Both the position numbers and the translations under genes were made by a program. This document shows positions 33,863 to 45,639 of a stretch of DNA of 64,000 nt, piece after piece. The notes beneath the pieces are model-generated. The model was not told the origin of the DNA. It searched no databases and was given only the letters and a program-made list of their open reading frames with translations. Position 1 is the stretch's first letter, and each line of letters starts with the position of its first letter. Origin of the DNA: Rhizophagus clarus (taxonomy: Eukaryota; Glomeromycota; Glomeromycetes; Glomerales; Glomeraceae); the NCBI GenBank assembly GCA_015698045.1, contig BLAL01000250.1, positions 372,001 through 436,000 of the forward strand, given 5' to 3'.

Positions 33863-34949
33863 TTGAACTGAACATAACCCATCTAAAAGCATATTTAAAA
33901 ATCTGATCATTCTGAAAATTTTTTTTTAAAAATAAATCAACAAATTCTTTCCAGTCGAAAAAAAAAAATATTTATTTTTATTATACAAAAAAAAATTGAA
34001 TATAAAATAAAAAAACTTCTTTCCAATACCAGTGAACATGATATATTGCGCAGTGACGAAGATCCAACAAAATCATCTATTTAAAATTAAAGCTAATGCA
34101 TGTTCCACTAGACGAAGAATTCAAATTAAGAGGTAAATTTATTAGTTGCAATGGTTGGTATAATTATATAATAGTATTTTAGTATGGATTTTTTATTTTA
34201 GAAATATTTTTTTTTTTCAAAAATAAATTAAGTAATCACTACTTTCACCAAACCTATTGCAATGGTGAATCTCAAATTTAACACGATGCCAGATGTAGAC
34301 ATAAACATTATAGTAATAGGACAAACCACAAAGTGTTGATGGTGAGTCAATTCTTGATTTCTTGTGGTGGAAAGTCCGGATCCAAATATCATTCATTACG
34401 TTCAAAAAGAAACCTAAAATAATACATTAGCATTCACATTATGACAAAACCCACTCTCTAATATGAACCAAAATGAAATATTTAACGTTTAAAAAGTTTT
34501 CCTCCATAAATTTTATCATATATTTTATTCTTTTTTCATAGTTTCATTAACTTTTTATAGTTTTTCTATCTTATATTCTTATTGCATAAAAAATTCACTT
34601 TCTTCTAAATAAAATAAAACAACTAATCAAACGAGAATATAACAACTTAATATTTTAATAAATATGAATATGGTATCCACCATATAAAATAAAAAAAAAA
34701 TAAAATAAAAATAACCCGCATCATAATACTAATCAATAAACAGACTAATCGTAAAAAAACTGCCTTTCAAATTCATCACATATATACATACATTGTAGGG
34801 TGGTAAGCTACCAATTATTGCCATGTCACTTTCCATACATTTAAATCAACTATCACCATCATTAACTTAAGAAACCTCGTTGTTTCTCTTCATTTCTCTT
34901 CAAGACATATACTTAACATATCAAACATTATTACCAAGGGTCTCACCAC
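31256..34949. other. Gene-free AT-rich DNA
   Basis: Homopolymer and AT microsatellites dominate: ATTTT repeats at about 32,388-32,413 and poly-A at about 33,530-33,554 and 33,820-33,860. The short ORFs here (for example 34,217-34,405, minus) have no recognisable product. I see no RNA gene. Confidence 0.5.
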
Positions 34950-35568
34950 TAAGGTTGGACTAGTCCGGTCCGGTCCGGTCCTCTTTCAGCCAGGACCGGA
35001 CCGGACCGATTTATATATATTTAGGAAATTTGTTCTGCCATCCATAGTTTCATCGAGTTCAGTAGCATCTTTACAATGAGAAAGAGTAAAGATTATTCAG
35101 AAGATGAATATGATAGATTACACTTTGTACATATATTGTGGTTAAATGCTTGCGTATTTAAGTAATAAGAACCAATAAAATGTTCAACAAACTTACTAGG
35201 ATTTAAAAAATAAATTAGTGTGATAGTGTTAAGGGGTGAATAATTTAGGTTAGAAATTTTGAATCAGTCATAATTAAAGTTACTACTAATATAAATAAAC
35301 ATTTAAAGTACGATTTGCAGATCTCCGAAACATAATTTCAAACTTTATTATAAAAATTAATCACATCAGAAATTTAAAAAATTTTGGAATAAAATAAAAT
35401 TCAGAAATAAATTGAACAAGAATCTTAAATTTAAATATTTGGCTCATTTTTATTTGATATAAAAAATCACATAGGTCAGTTCCGGTCTGGACCGGTCCTC
35501 AGATCTTGGACCAAAGGCGGTTAGGACCGGTCACAAGACCGATGCTGGACCGGTCTTTTCCTAGCAAG
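34950..35568. mobile_element. Truncated hAT-type element with GGTCCGGTCC repeats
   Basis: The left end TAAGGTTGGACTAGTCC matches the termini of the 3,974-4,834 element. The right side, reverse-complemented, matches the subterminal part of that element ('cctagcaaa...accggtcc...cggtctt'), but the outer TAGGGTTGG is missing. Clusters of GGACCGG/CCGGTCC occur near both ends. No target duplication is found, consistent with truncation. Confidence 0.6.
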
Positions 35569-35972
35569 TAAATTAATTATTTTTATTTATTTATTTTTTT
35601 TATTTTAATGACAATTACTAACTTCATTTTTCTTTTAGGTATTTTTTAGAACCTTTTTGGATGTGAAGATTTGGCAAGCACTAAAAACATAATTTTTTTC
35701 AACTTTGACTTTATGTCCTGCAGTAAAAAATTGCCTAAAAAAAAAATGAACAGTCAGTAATGTCCATTATAGTAAAAGTGTGGTAGTGAAATTATAGCAG
35801 TCACGTATGGGCACTGGCAAGTGGTAAGTAATGAAAAAAATATATTTTCAACAAAAAAAGTTGGACCAATAATATTCCAAACTGTCTCAGCCAAATTACG
35901 CCTGTTTAACTACTTTATGCTTTTTTGTTGCACCACAATGAGGCATCATACACTCATACATGCTATTGTTGT

Positions 35973-36197
35973 CCAGGACCTAGAAATATATATATAGGGG
36001 TCAGGTCTAGCCAAAAAAAAGCTGTACGCATTTTTTCAGGGCCGGAATTACAACAATGCTAGCCAGTTTCTAAATTAAGAAATAAATCTTTGGCTAGCAT
36101 TATATAAAATTATCTAAAAAAAGAATGATCTACACAATTTTTTTTTTTTGGACTATTGTACGCAAACTCAAACCTGACCTTTATTTCTGGGTCCTGG
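35973..36197. mobile_element. 225-bp MITE with CCAGGACC ends
   Basis: The inverted ends are CCAGGACCTAGAAATA and the reverse complement of CCAGGACCCAGAAATA. After a short AT spacer on the left they continue as AGGGGTCAGGT versus AAAGGTCAGGT. TTGT flanks both sides. There is no coding capacity, and the superfamily is unclear. Confidence 0.6.
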
Positions 36198-36302
36198 TTG
36201 TACAACATAGTTGCATTTTGCACAAATATTATATGACAAAAAATGATGCATAATAAAGAAAAATTATCTTTTTAAGTATAGACTTGACATAATTGCGTAG
36301 CA

Positions 36303-36472
36303 ATGGGTCACAGTAATAGCAAAAGTGAAAAGCATGTAATGGGTCACAGTAATAGTAAAGGTAAAAAGCATATAGCATGATTATTTAATAGAAAGTTAGA
36401 ATTATTTAAAATTCTTAAACAAATTTGCCCAATATAATAAATTAGACTCAAGTAAAGTCAAGAAACCTGAAG
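36303..36472 (+). CDS. Candidate leader exons with duplicated N-myristoylation motif
   Basis: ATG at 36,303 opens MGHSNSK, a good match to the N-myristoylation consensus M-G-x3-S-x. A 36-bp tandem duplication repeats it at once (second ATGGGTCAC at 36,339). A donor-like G|GTAAAA follows at 36,361. A further in-phase candidate exon at 36,446-36,472, between 'ttag' and 'gtataa', would add Asp-Ser-Ser-Lys and other Lys-rich residues. If spliced to the kinase downstream, the product would be membrane-anchored. I could not close one reading frame from here through to the kinase exon, so this is a candidate only. The direct ORF stops after 25 codons. Confidence 0.35.
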
Positions 36473-37463
36473 GTATAATATACTAAACTCGATTATTATT
36501 GTTATATACTAAAATATTCACATACAATTTAAATAATTTAGCTAGCAAGTTAATAAACTATCTTATAATTTTAATTATTTACATAATAATGGTTTTGCTG
36601 ATAACTTTGACAATCGTTAATATCATATAGTTAGTAAGTTTATAACAGCTATTTATTTTTTACTTTATTTATATACTATTCAGATAACTAAATTTTTTGT
36701 TTAAATAACTATTTAATAATTAATCATATCATAGATGGTAAGTTACAATATTTAATTATGCATATAATATTTACATGAATTTAAACTAATCATATTCTTT
36801 ACTTAAATGCATGGTTAGATTGTAAGTGTTATTTAATTTATTAAACCTACAGTATATACTTTTGTAATAATATTTGCATCTAATTAATTAACAAATAATA
36901 CATATTATAGGATGTAAGTTATATGTTATCAATACTTCTATTATTTATCGATTTAATTAACTAATTTCTTTATTTAAAAAATTATTTGGCAATTTATTTT
37001 AGTGGGTAAGTCGTATCTATTATTACATATTTATATAATATTTACATATAATTTAAACTAACTAATTTCTTTATTTAGGGAGTAAGTTATTTATTTAATT
37101 CTATTATTACATATTTATATAATATTTACATATAATATAAACTAACTAATTTCTTTATTTAAAAAAGTATTTGATAATTCACTTTAGATTCTTGTAAGTT
37201 ATTATTTATTATTATATTCATATAATATTTATTCATAATTTAATTAACCGAATTTGGTCTTATTTAAAAAGTACTATCTATTGCTTTAGTTAGTAAGTTA
37301 TAAAATATAGGCCATATATTAATATAAATAAGACTAAAATTTAAATTTATTATGTTTATTAAATTTCAAATTAAATTTTAAAGTAAGTCATCATATTACT
37401 TTTTTTAATTTTGAGTTTTAATATAAATTTTAATATGTTTCAAATTATTTAAATTATATGTAG
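36473..37463 (+). repeat. Tandem array of complete intron-like units with 3-nt 'microexons'
   Basis: Nine times in 750 bp the pattern AG-NNN-GTAAGT occurs. It is an acceptor, three bases (six once), then a donor. The intervening bases are at 36542-44 (donor GCAAGT), 36631-33, 36735-37, 36819-21, 36911-13, 37003-05, 37079-81, 37188-93 (six bases) and 37290-92. The segments between donor and next acceptor are 73-106 nt, normal fungal intron lengths, and several have CTAAC/ACTAAT branch-like motifs about 20 nt before the acceptor. The three bases vary while AG and GTAAGT do not. A tenth, decayed unit ('ttttaaagtaagtc') sits at about 37,380. The array ends at the acceptor of the kinase exon (TAG, 37,461-37,463). 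Confidence 0.7.
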
Positions 37464-38640
37464 ATTTGGAAAAAGAGAAAATGAAATTTTAGATAAATTT
37501 ATTCTTGAAAAACGTTTAAAATGGATTTCTTATAATCAATTTAAAAATGTTGAATATCTTGATAAAGGAGGATTTAGTACTATATACAAGGCCATTTGGT
37601 TAAAAATTAGTGGAGAAAAGGAAGTAGCTCTTAAATGTCTCAATAATTTGAATGAAAATAATTTAAATGAAAATTTAGATAAATTTTTAAATGAAGTATA
37701 ATAATAAATTATTTATTTTTAATTTTTTTTTTATTTTTATTATAAATCATCTATATTAATATATCCAAATCTAATTTTTTATAGTGGGATAGTCACGAAA
37801 AATGTTTGGAATCAACTAGTATTATTTATTTATATGGATTTACAAAAAATCCAGATATTTTGGATTATATGGTAGTAATGGATTATGCAAATATGGGAAA
37901 TTTAAGAGGCAATTTAGCAAAAATAATTATAAATAATTGGAATCAAAGATTGTTCATGTTATATGAAATTATTTTTGGTCTTAAAATAATACATAGGGTA
38001 AATCTTATTCATTGTGATCTCCATGATGGAAATATTTTAAATCATGAGAATGAAAAGGATAATAATGATAAGAACAAAGCTTTTATTAGTGATTTAGGAT
38101 TATGCAAAGCTGCAAATTTTTTAAAAGAATATGATATTTATGGTGTTATTCCATTTATGGCACCTGAAGTTTTAAGGGGCAAACCATATAGACATATATA
38201 GTTTTTCTATGATTATGTGGGAATTTACATCTGGAGTTCCACCATTTAATGATAGAGCACATGATTTACAACTCAATATAAGTATTTGTAAAGGTGAACG
38301 ACCTGAAATTATTGAAGGTACTCCACAATGTTATGTGGATTTGATGAAAAAATGTTGGAATGAAGATCCATTAAAAAGGCCATCTGCTCAAGAAGTAAAT
38401 AATGTTATTACAGGCTGGATTTCCGACCTTATGATAATGAAATTAGTGAACGATTAAAAAGCAACATTATGGATTTTATAAATGCACCAATTGGAAATAA
38501 TAATCTTACTACTGGATTTCATCCACAAGCATGTTATACAAGTCGTTTACTCAATTTCACTAGTAAAAAAGTGAATGAAGTTCTAGAAAGTGAATGTTTA
38601 GATTATATAGTTGATAATATAAAGTCATCTGATCTGGTAT
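37464..38640 (+). pseudogene. Protein kinase gene with two frameshifts
   Basis: Exons at 37464-37695 and from 37785, with an 89-nt GT-AG intron. Kinase motifs in order: glycine loop GGFSTIYKAIW, VALK lysine, hinge region VVMDYANMGNL, catalytic loop LIHCDLHDGNIL, Mg-binding ISDLGL (DLG for DFG), APEVLRGK, and the kinase C-lobe ending in KRPSAQEV. At about 38,187 the frame breaks just before the expected D-I-Y-S-F segment, which continues in another frame at 38,189. A second break, a missing base, is at about 38,433. After it a family-typical tail follows (HPQACYTSRLL, then SECLDYIVDNIKSSDL). The exon opens without an ATG, so upstream exons are needed. It resembles the large paralogous kinase family of glomeromycete fungi. 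Breaks could be decay or assembly errors. Confidence 0.8.
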
Positions 38641-38740
38641 GTAATATACAGTATACAAAAAAAGTAATTTACAAATTATTTTATATGAAATTAATTAATT
38701 TATTTAATCATTTAGATATTAAAACTGATAATAATTAATT

Positions 38741-41700
38741 TAGCTTTATATTATTATGATATTTTCATTTTTATTTCATTTTTATTAGAATTATTTAAAC
38801 ACTAAGGCTAGAGTAGTAAAATATTTTACAAGTTACTTAGTTTGTAATTTAAATAATTCTTTTAAATTGTAACTCATCCGAATATTATATTAAATAATCA
38901 AGTTTATTTTTATTTTTAACATCAAACATATACAGTATATATTGGAATCAAAAAGGTTTAGTATAATCGCTTGACTAACTGAACAATATAAAAAAAATGA
39001 ATTAAAAATTAAATAAATAATGTAAATACATAAAACTATTTCTAGTAGCAAAAATAAAGTTTTCAAGATCCGATATCGTGCAATATTGTTTCTAATTAGT
39101 CAAGTAAAATAAAACATTAATAATAAGAAAGTTGTACATAAACAATCATATATTATAATTATTTAACTTTTCTAATTTTAAAGGTTTTTCAATTTAAGTA
39201 ATCATATATCATATACTCAATTTTTTGTTAGTATTTTAAGTGACAAAGATTAAAAAATTGTCAAATTTTATAACCATCTGTATTTAAAACTATCAATGTA
39301 TAAGTATATATTATTAGCTTAAGTATTGAATAAGCATTTTAATTAAAATTATCAACTTAATAAAAATTTTTTTGAATAAATTCTTAGCTTATTTTATTGA
39401 TATTATTATCTTTTTGTATACTTCTTATTATACATGTAATTTTAAAACCTGCATCAAAGTAATAATATGAGTATTTTTTGCTGCAATCAAGATCGTCATC
39501 AGATTATGGAGTCATGGAAGAATTTTTTTAAACACATTACTTTAAAGTAATAAAAGCAACAAATCATTAAATTTACTTTAATAGCGTTAATTTATATAAA
39601 TTTTATCTAATATAATTATAGTCGTTAAAATCGCAATTGTGCAACGTGTATTATTTATCTATTTCGGAATTAATAAATCAAATTATAAAAATGACATGAA
39701 TTGCACAAATACAGGATTTATTAATTTAATGAAATTATCAAGGTTGAGCGTCTAAAATACTAAAAACAACGAGATAATAAATCATAAAAAAGTTGTTTGT
39801 CTTACTGTAAGGCCGAATATACTTTACTTCATATGATACACAAAATTCATTTAAACCTATTACTATTTTCTCTTTGAGACTAAATTATTACTGTAGATCG
39901 AAATGTATATTCTAAAAATAAAAATAGCGAGCAATCAAAATTGTGTCAAAATAGATCTATTTTATATTGCTTTTGGGATTTAAAAATTATATGCAGCAAC
40001 GCATCTTGACAATAAATGGCACTATAAACTCTTTAATTGGCATAATCCATCATACAGTAATTTGTCTGTTTTAGGTAATTTCCTAGAACAAACTAATATA
40101 ATTTCATCTATCAGAGGAAAGCTTATTATGTATTAATTAACAATCTATATTTAATTATTTTTAACAGTTAAAGAATGTATAATCTTTTTTTTTTTTAAAA
40201 GAAAAATATTTAATTGTTCAATATTTATTAATGTTATTGTATTTAATTAGTTCTTGTAGAACTAGTGGTTTGTAAAATTATTTACTTCAAAATTCAAACC
40301 TTGAAGGAATGTTAATTAATTTACTGCGTGTTCTCTAATGTAATTATTTTGAAATTAAGAATTCTGTTTTGAGTTGTCCTATTGCATGAATATTTCAATA
40401 ATTACTTTGTGTTGTATTTTTCTCATCTTTTTGCCTTTGCAGTACTACCCATATCTTTCCTTATTTCAGCTGTCTCTTTTTCATTAATTTTTATTATCTC
40501 TTATTTTATTTTATCATATCTGTTTTATCATCACCCTTTCTTTACTTTTACAGCATGTCTTGTAATCTCTTACATATAATATAACTTTTAAATAGAAATT
40601 ATTTAAATCATTGTGATCCATCTTAATTTGAATATGATTGGTCCATATTATTCGAATATTTGTTGAGAAGGTTGTCTTTGATTCACAATGATTATGATTT
40701 TGCTCAGATTTCTCATTGATTTTTTCCCACTATCTTTTTTAATTATGCGAATTTATTTTATTATAAAATCATTAGTTGATGTTTACCAGTATTATATGAA
40801 TCAATTCCTTTCCCTATATTCCATATAACAAATAAGATACAATTTAATAAATTTAAATACTAAATTTTGAAATGATTGATTAAGATGATTGTTACAAATC
40901 GCTAATCTCTTGAGTAAAACAAAGTTGTAACCTACTAATTCAGATCTCATAATTATATTATTTATGAGTAAATAATAAATAGATAACATGATGAAGAATA
41001 TTTGGTAAGTAGATAATTTTTTTTTTTTTTGCTAAACAGTAAAAATTTATTTTGTTGTCATTTCATTCAGCACTCATTCAGCTAATTAAGATGATCAATA
41101 TTCTACGTAGATGCCATAATCCAGCATGAAAGTTACTAGACATTAGTGCTGATGGTTCTGAATTAAGCTGATCGTTGATAACAGTAAAGGTATTATTGTG
41201 TTTCTTTTTGTTTCTTCCCTCTTTTTGTTTAACATAATTTATTTCTTTAATTCCGTTCAAATGGCTTGAAGATAATCCATACCGATAGTGCTTAATAAAT
41301 AGTATCGAAAAGTTGACTAAAGGAATTTGTACATAACTAATAATGTGATACATATTGAATTGATTGGTGAACATACAAAATAGTGATGAGAGTCCATATG
41401 TAACCTCTAAATCTTTATGTGTAGAAAATATCTGTGCCCAGGATCATTTCACATTAACAAAAAAAAGAGCAAAAAGTAAGTAGCACGTATACAGTATCTC
41501 TTAATACTAGTGGGTGTCAGTTTAGCCTTTTATCAGGTCAACCATCTACAATGTGGGCACACCCTCACTCTCCCCTTAGGATGATTTATAACCAAAACTC
41601 AAATTAATCTGGATAACACTACAGGCTGTAGTATATTATATACTGTATATCAAGAAGCTAATTTCAGTTTATTTTAGACATACACCTCAACACCAGTGGT

Positions 41701-42800
41701 AAGTTAACGTGGGAGTATTTACTACTTCAGACATGATTAATTGACTTCTCGCCATTATTTCATTTAGTGAAACGTATTCATTGCATATGTGTGTGGATTG
41801 TGGACTCCAAGCTTTTTAACATCAATGTCCCATAACTCTTAATTTATATTTACCATACACAGGATGGAATATTCTTGAATTTCGTGGGCTACGAATCTGC
41901 AAGATTAGCGAAGATAATTTCAAATATGTCAATAAAAATAGTGTGCATAGATATCGTACCTTAAATTTTGTTAGTACTGTAAATAGACCTAAAAAATTGC
42001 GAAAATGCAATTTAATCAGCTGCCCTTTTTTCTATCTTTAAGGATGATAGTTCTCAACTTCAATTTGTAAAATAATGAAATCACATTATATTTTTTTTTT
42101 TGGCTTCTTGACAAACAACGGCTAAATTAATCATTTGATAATTCTTAACATAGTGATTTTGTATACCTGCAAACAAAATTTTAATCCAAGTTATTTCATT
42201 GCTTTTATAGTATATAAACTCACCATTATGTTTTCGAATTTAATAATACACAATAAAGTTCGTGAATCGTTAAGTACTGATTATAATAATTTATATATAT
42301 GTACAGTATTTATATACTGTACTGAAAAAATTAAGTTATACGGCCCTATTATGTAACTTATTGTTACCTATTACAGGTTAATACCGACGATAATGAATTA
42401 GAATTTTTACGGAATTCAAGAAGTTTAATAATTATTAATACATATTGTTTTTATGTTGCAAATTTTACATCACAATCTCATCTTTTCAGCAAAGAATTTT
42501 TCCGAGCATCCTTCTGCGTATTTCAGATGATCAATTTCACAAAATCTATATTTGTTCTACAAGCATCCCCATTATAATGAAACACCTAAGACTGGTGATT
42601 TAACTATTATCCATAGATTTTGGGTATTTCAATGATGATTTTATCACTATTTTCCATCAGATATAAATGCAATTTTGTCAGAGTTTCAGCTATGCTAATT
42701 TATTAAATTTTTCACTGTGCATAATGAAATAATACATGCTAAGTTCATAGTTTAAACGATGATCGTGGAACAGAATTGAAAAAATAAACGACAGTAAAAT
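38741..42800. other. Long gene-free AT-rich region
   Basis: Four kilobases with only short ORFs of low-complexity or hydrophobic content. No domain, RNA gene or clear transposon terminus was recognised. Confidence 0.45.
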
Positions 42801-43187
42801 ATGTCATTTTCAATTGCTAATGATGAAAACACGTCACTTTATGTTATTGAAAACACTTCTAACAAAAGCAAGGCTGTTCAAATTAGTTTGCTTAATGCAG
42901 AGGAACTTATAGATTAAAAAAATACGGATGTATTACATCTCAATGACACTCACTTGAATGTTTTTCGTGAACATGAAATAACTGAATATGTCTTTCTTGA
43001 CAAAAAATTCCTAAGCTATGGTTTGAAAGAAGGACCATCAGCTGCTCTCGCAAAGTTGCTAAGGAATGCAGAATGCAAACGGAAAAAGATTTTTCAACGA
43101 TCCTTTAAAAGAAATGAATTTTATGACGTGGTCAAATTTATGAAAAGTAAGTTGGATCTAAGAGTAGAACAAATAAAGAAAAATTGA
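42801..43187 (+). pseudogene. Small unknown ORF with one in-frame stop
   Basis: ATG at 42,801 opens a frame of balanced composition (MSFSIANDENTSLYVIENTS and onward). It runs to 43,187 in one frame except for a TAA at 42,915-42,917. The second part (LDKKFLSYGLKEGPSAALAK) could be the end of a SAM-like helical domain, but this is a weak resemblance. The two halves share the frame, which suggests a single former gene of about 128 codons. I do not recognise the product. Confidence 0.35.
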
Positions 43188-44199
43188 AGAAAAATGAACG
43201 AAATAGAACAAAGACAGGGTAAAAGTTCCGTTTCCATTGTATTATAAAAACATTACCATTTTTTATATTCTTTAAATCATTCAAATTGTAGAGAATTCGG
43301 ATTTCAGGAAGATTAAAATTTACAATCCCAGGATATAAATAGTGAAATGAACTTAAATGTTGTAATTGATCGAATTAATGAAAAGAGTAATATCAGGTGC
43401 GTGAAATACATTATATTTATGATAATCTAATAAATAATGTTTTTTAAGGGATTTGAATACTATTTTTTACCATAGCAAATAACACGAGACTTCGAAAACA
43501 AATGAAATTCTGGAAAAAAATACGAAGTGTGTTCATCGGATAATAGGAAGTTACGAAGTAATGTACTTACATTTATTTATTGCTTCATAGTACTATCGAT
43601 ACTACTATTACTTTAATCAGCTTTAACAAGAGTTTAAAGAATATATTAATAAAAATACGTCAACTGAAGGAAAATTTATCTTTTTAATCTGTAATAAAAA
43701 CTTAGGCTCAGATTGGACATATCACTGAACTACACATATGAATGCAAATGGTTGGATAACTTAAAATCGCATAAAATGTAATAGTTAGTCGTACAAAACT
43801 TTCATATAATTTGTTTCCTGTGTTATTTCTTTTTTTGCAAAAGTTGGTATAACGTATTTACAGTATGTTAAACAGTATGATCTCATAGTATTTATATCAG
43901 TGTTTAATCATTTTTCATTCAGTGTACTCGTTGATAATTCATAAAGCGTATCATGAATTTAGTGAAATGAATATAGTCATAATCACTACTTTAATAACAT
44001 TGTTGACTGAGCTACTATTATTGATACCCAAGGACGTACTATACACATACAGATATTTTAGATATAGATGGACTAGTACCAGCAAATATTTAGATATTGC
44101 TTTTATCAGATAACATATTAATACAACAATGAAAAAGTACATAAGGATTTTCTCTTGGTTCAATAATGATTTTTGTAGAAACTGGTGAGTTCCATGAAG
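43188..44199. other. Gene-free AT-rich DNA
   Basis: No supported gene. Two overlapping hydrophobic ORFs on opposite strands at 43,922-44,163 are shadows of each other. Confidence 0.4.
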
Positions 44200-44273
44200 T
44201 CAAAAATCATGGACCGAAGACTGGTCCTGGGGCTGACATAGGACCGGTCTTTGCCAGGACCAAACCAACCCTA
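44200..44273. mobile_element. One end of an hAT-type element
   Basis: It ends in CCAACCCTA preceded by GGACCGGTC and GGTCCTGG phrases. This matches the right terminus of the 3,974-4,834 element. No partner end is seen, so it is a fragment. Confidence 0.6.
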
Positions 44274-44729
44274 CTCACTACCCTTATTTACCTTTATCAT
44301 AACTTATTGGATTCTCTGTCCAATACAATATAATTTAACCCTCTAGGACTTTTACAATATACAATCAAAATGCAAGAGTTCCCCCTTCTCTTTACACTCA
44401 ATATTTAAAGTTTTGGGTTAAATAATTATATGATCATTTTTATTTTATTATAGAGCAAAAAGCTACTGAAGATTTCTCCTCATTTACAAGGTATATTTAT
44501 ATAAAATAAAGTTTAGTTACACTAAACTATTAAATGTGATGGATGTAATAAAATTAATAAAATTATAATATTAATGGTTGATAAATCTAAATGAAGAAAT
44601 ATCATTATACAATAAATTTCATTATACAATAATCTTCATTGTAAAATGAATAAACAAACATGAGTATATTTTAATAATAAATTTTTAAAGATTAAAAGTA
44701 TTAGATCTAAGGTAATATCATTATAATGA

Positions 44730-45475
44730 ATTTGAAAATAGTGGTAAACATTAATGGTTGATATTATTAGAATAGAAAGACTTAGGAACATCATTTGCAA
44801 AAAAAGCTAAGCATAGCATATAAGCTTTAAGAACTGATAAAAAAGAAGTAAGGATCATTATTTGCAAGATAAGCTAAGCATGTATAAGCTTTAAGAACTG
44901 GTAGGAATGTTGAACTCAATAAAAGAATCTCTGAAATATATAATTCAGTTGGCTTTTCTTTTGGTTGATATAGGAACCAGTAGTGATCATAACCTGTTAA
45001 TACTCCATATTGAAGCTGTAATGAAATCATGTAGTTATATATTTGCCAAATTACATTTCTCATACAGGTATCTTTCAATGTCAAATACTGTAACTTTAAT
45101 TAACAGTATTAAAATAGTATTTCTCTTGTTTTCTATTGGAAAGATGATTTCCCATCATTATTTGCACATATTCAGCATGTGAAATCCAGTATACCTCTGC
45201 CAATATTAGGATCTTTACTGAAATCTGAGTTTTTTTTGTTTTGAAAACTCATAATAAGGCCCTATAAAAGTGATTAATACATGGCAGATATTAACCTTAT
45301 TGCAGCATCAACATCAGATTTAACACATACTATAAGTTTTTTGTAAATTTTGGTGTTTTGCATTGCTTCTGTTCTTGATCAAAATTGAATGAAGCCATTT
45401 CATATACAAATTCATTCTAATGGCCTATTTTTGTTGGCAAAATACCTTGTACTCATTGAAGTACTAGTATCTGGA
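44730..45475 (-). pseudogene. PD-(D/E)XK-type gene relic, copy 1
   Basis: The minus strand encodes fragments VIWQIYNYMISLQLQYGVL, then YDHYWFLYQPKEKPTELYIS. They are the same as in the relics at 52,436-52,920 and 53,740-54,395, with frame breaks between them. The QI.NYM...YGVLT.Y...FLY pattern is what follows the catalytic strands in restriction-endonuclease-fold proteins of fungi. Here the P-D motif has decayed (GIPDF has become GILDF-like), so this copy is dead. Confidence 0.6.
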
Positions 45476-45639
45476 GGATATTTAGCGGATGAAAGATTGT
45501 AAAATAGTGCTTTACTAAGCAAATTTATTTTCTTTTCCTTCTATGAAATGAAAGTGGTATCTGTGTATGAATTTATTTTTTTGTGTACATCATCCTTTCA
45601 TCTGTGATTCTACCACATTTGTGGCTTTATTCCCTAAAC

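Noticed and set aside
34217..34405. 62-codon minus-strand ORF (CGLSYYYNVYVYIWHRVKFE)
   Set aside because: Composition is plausible for a protein, but no neighbouring exon or family resemblance was found.
36473..37463. CRISPR-like array
   Set aside because: Spacing is regular, but the conserved parts are splice-site signals and the spacers are diverged copies of one sequence. The genome is eukaryotic.
43922..44163. Two hydrophobic ORFs on opposite strands
   Set aside because: They are mutual shadows in AT-rich DNA; hydrophobicity comes from base composition.
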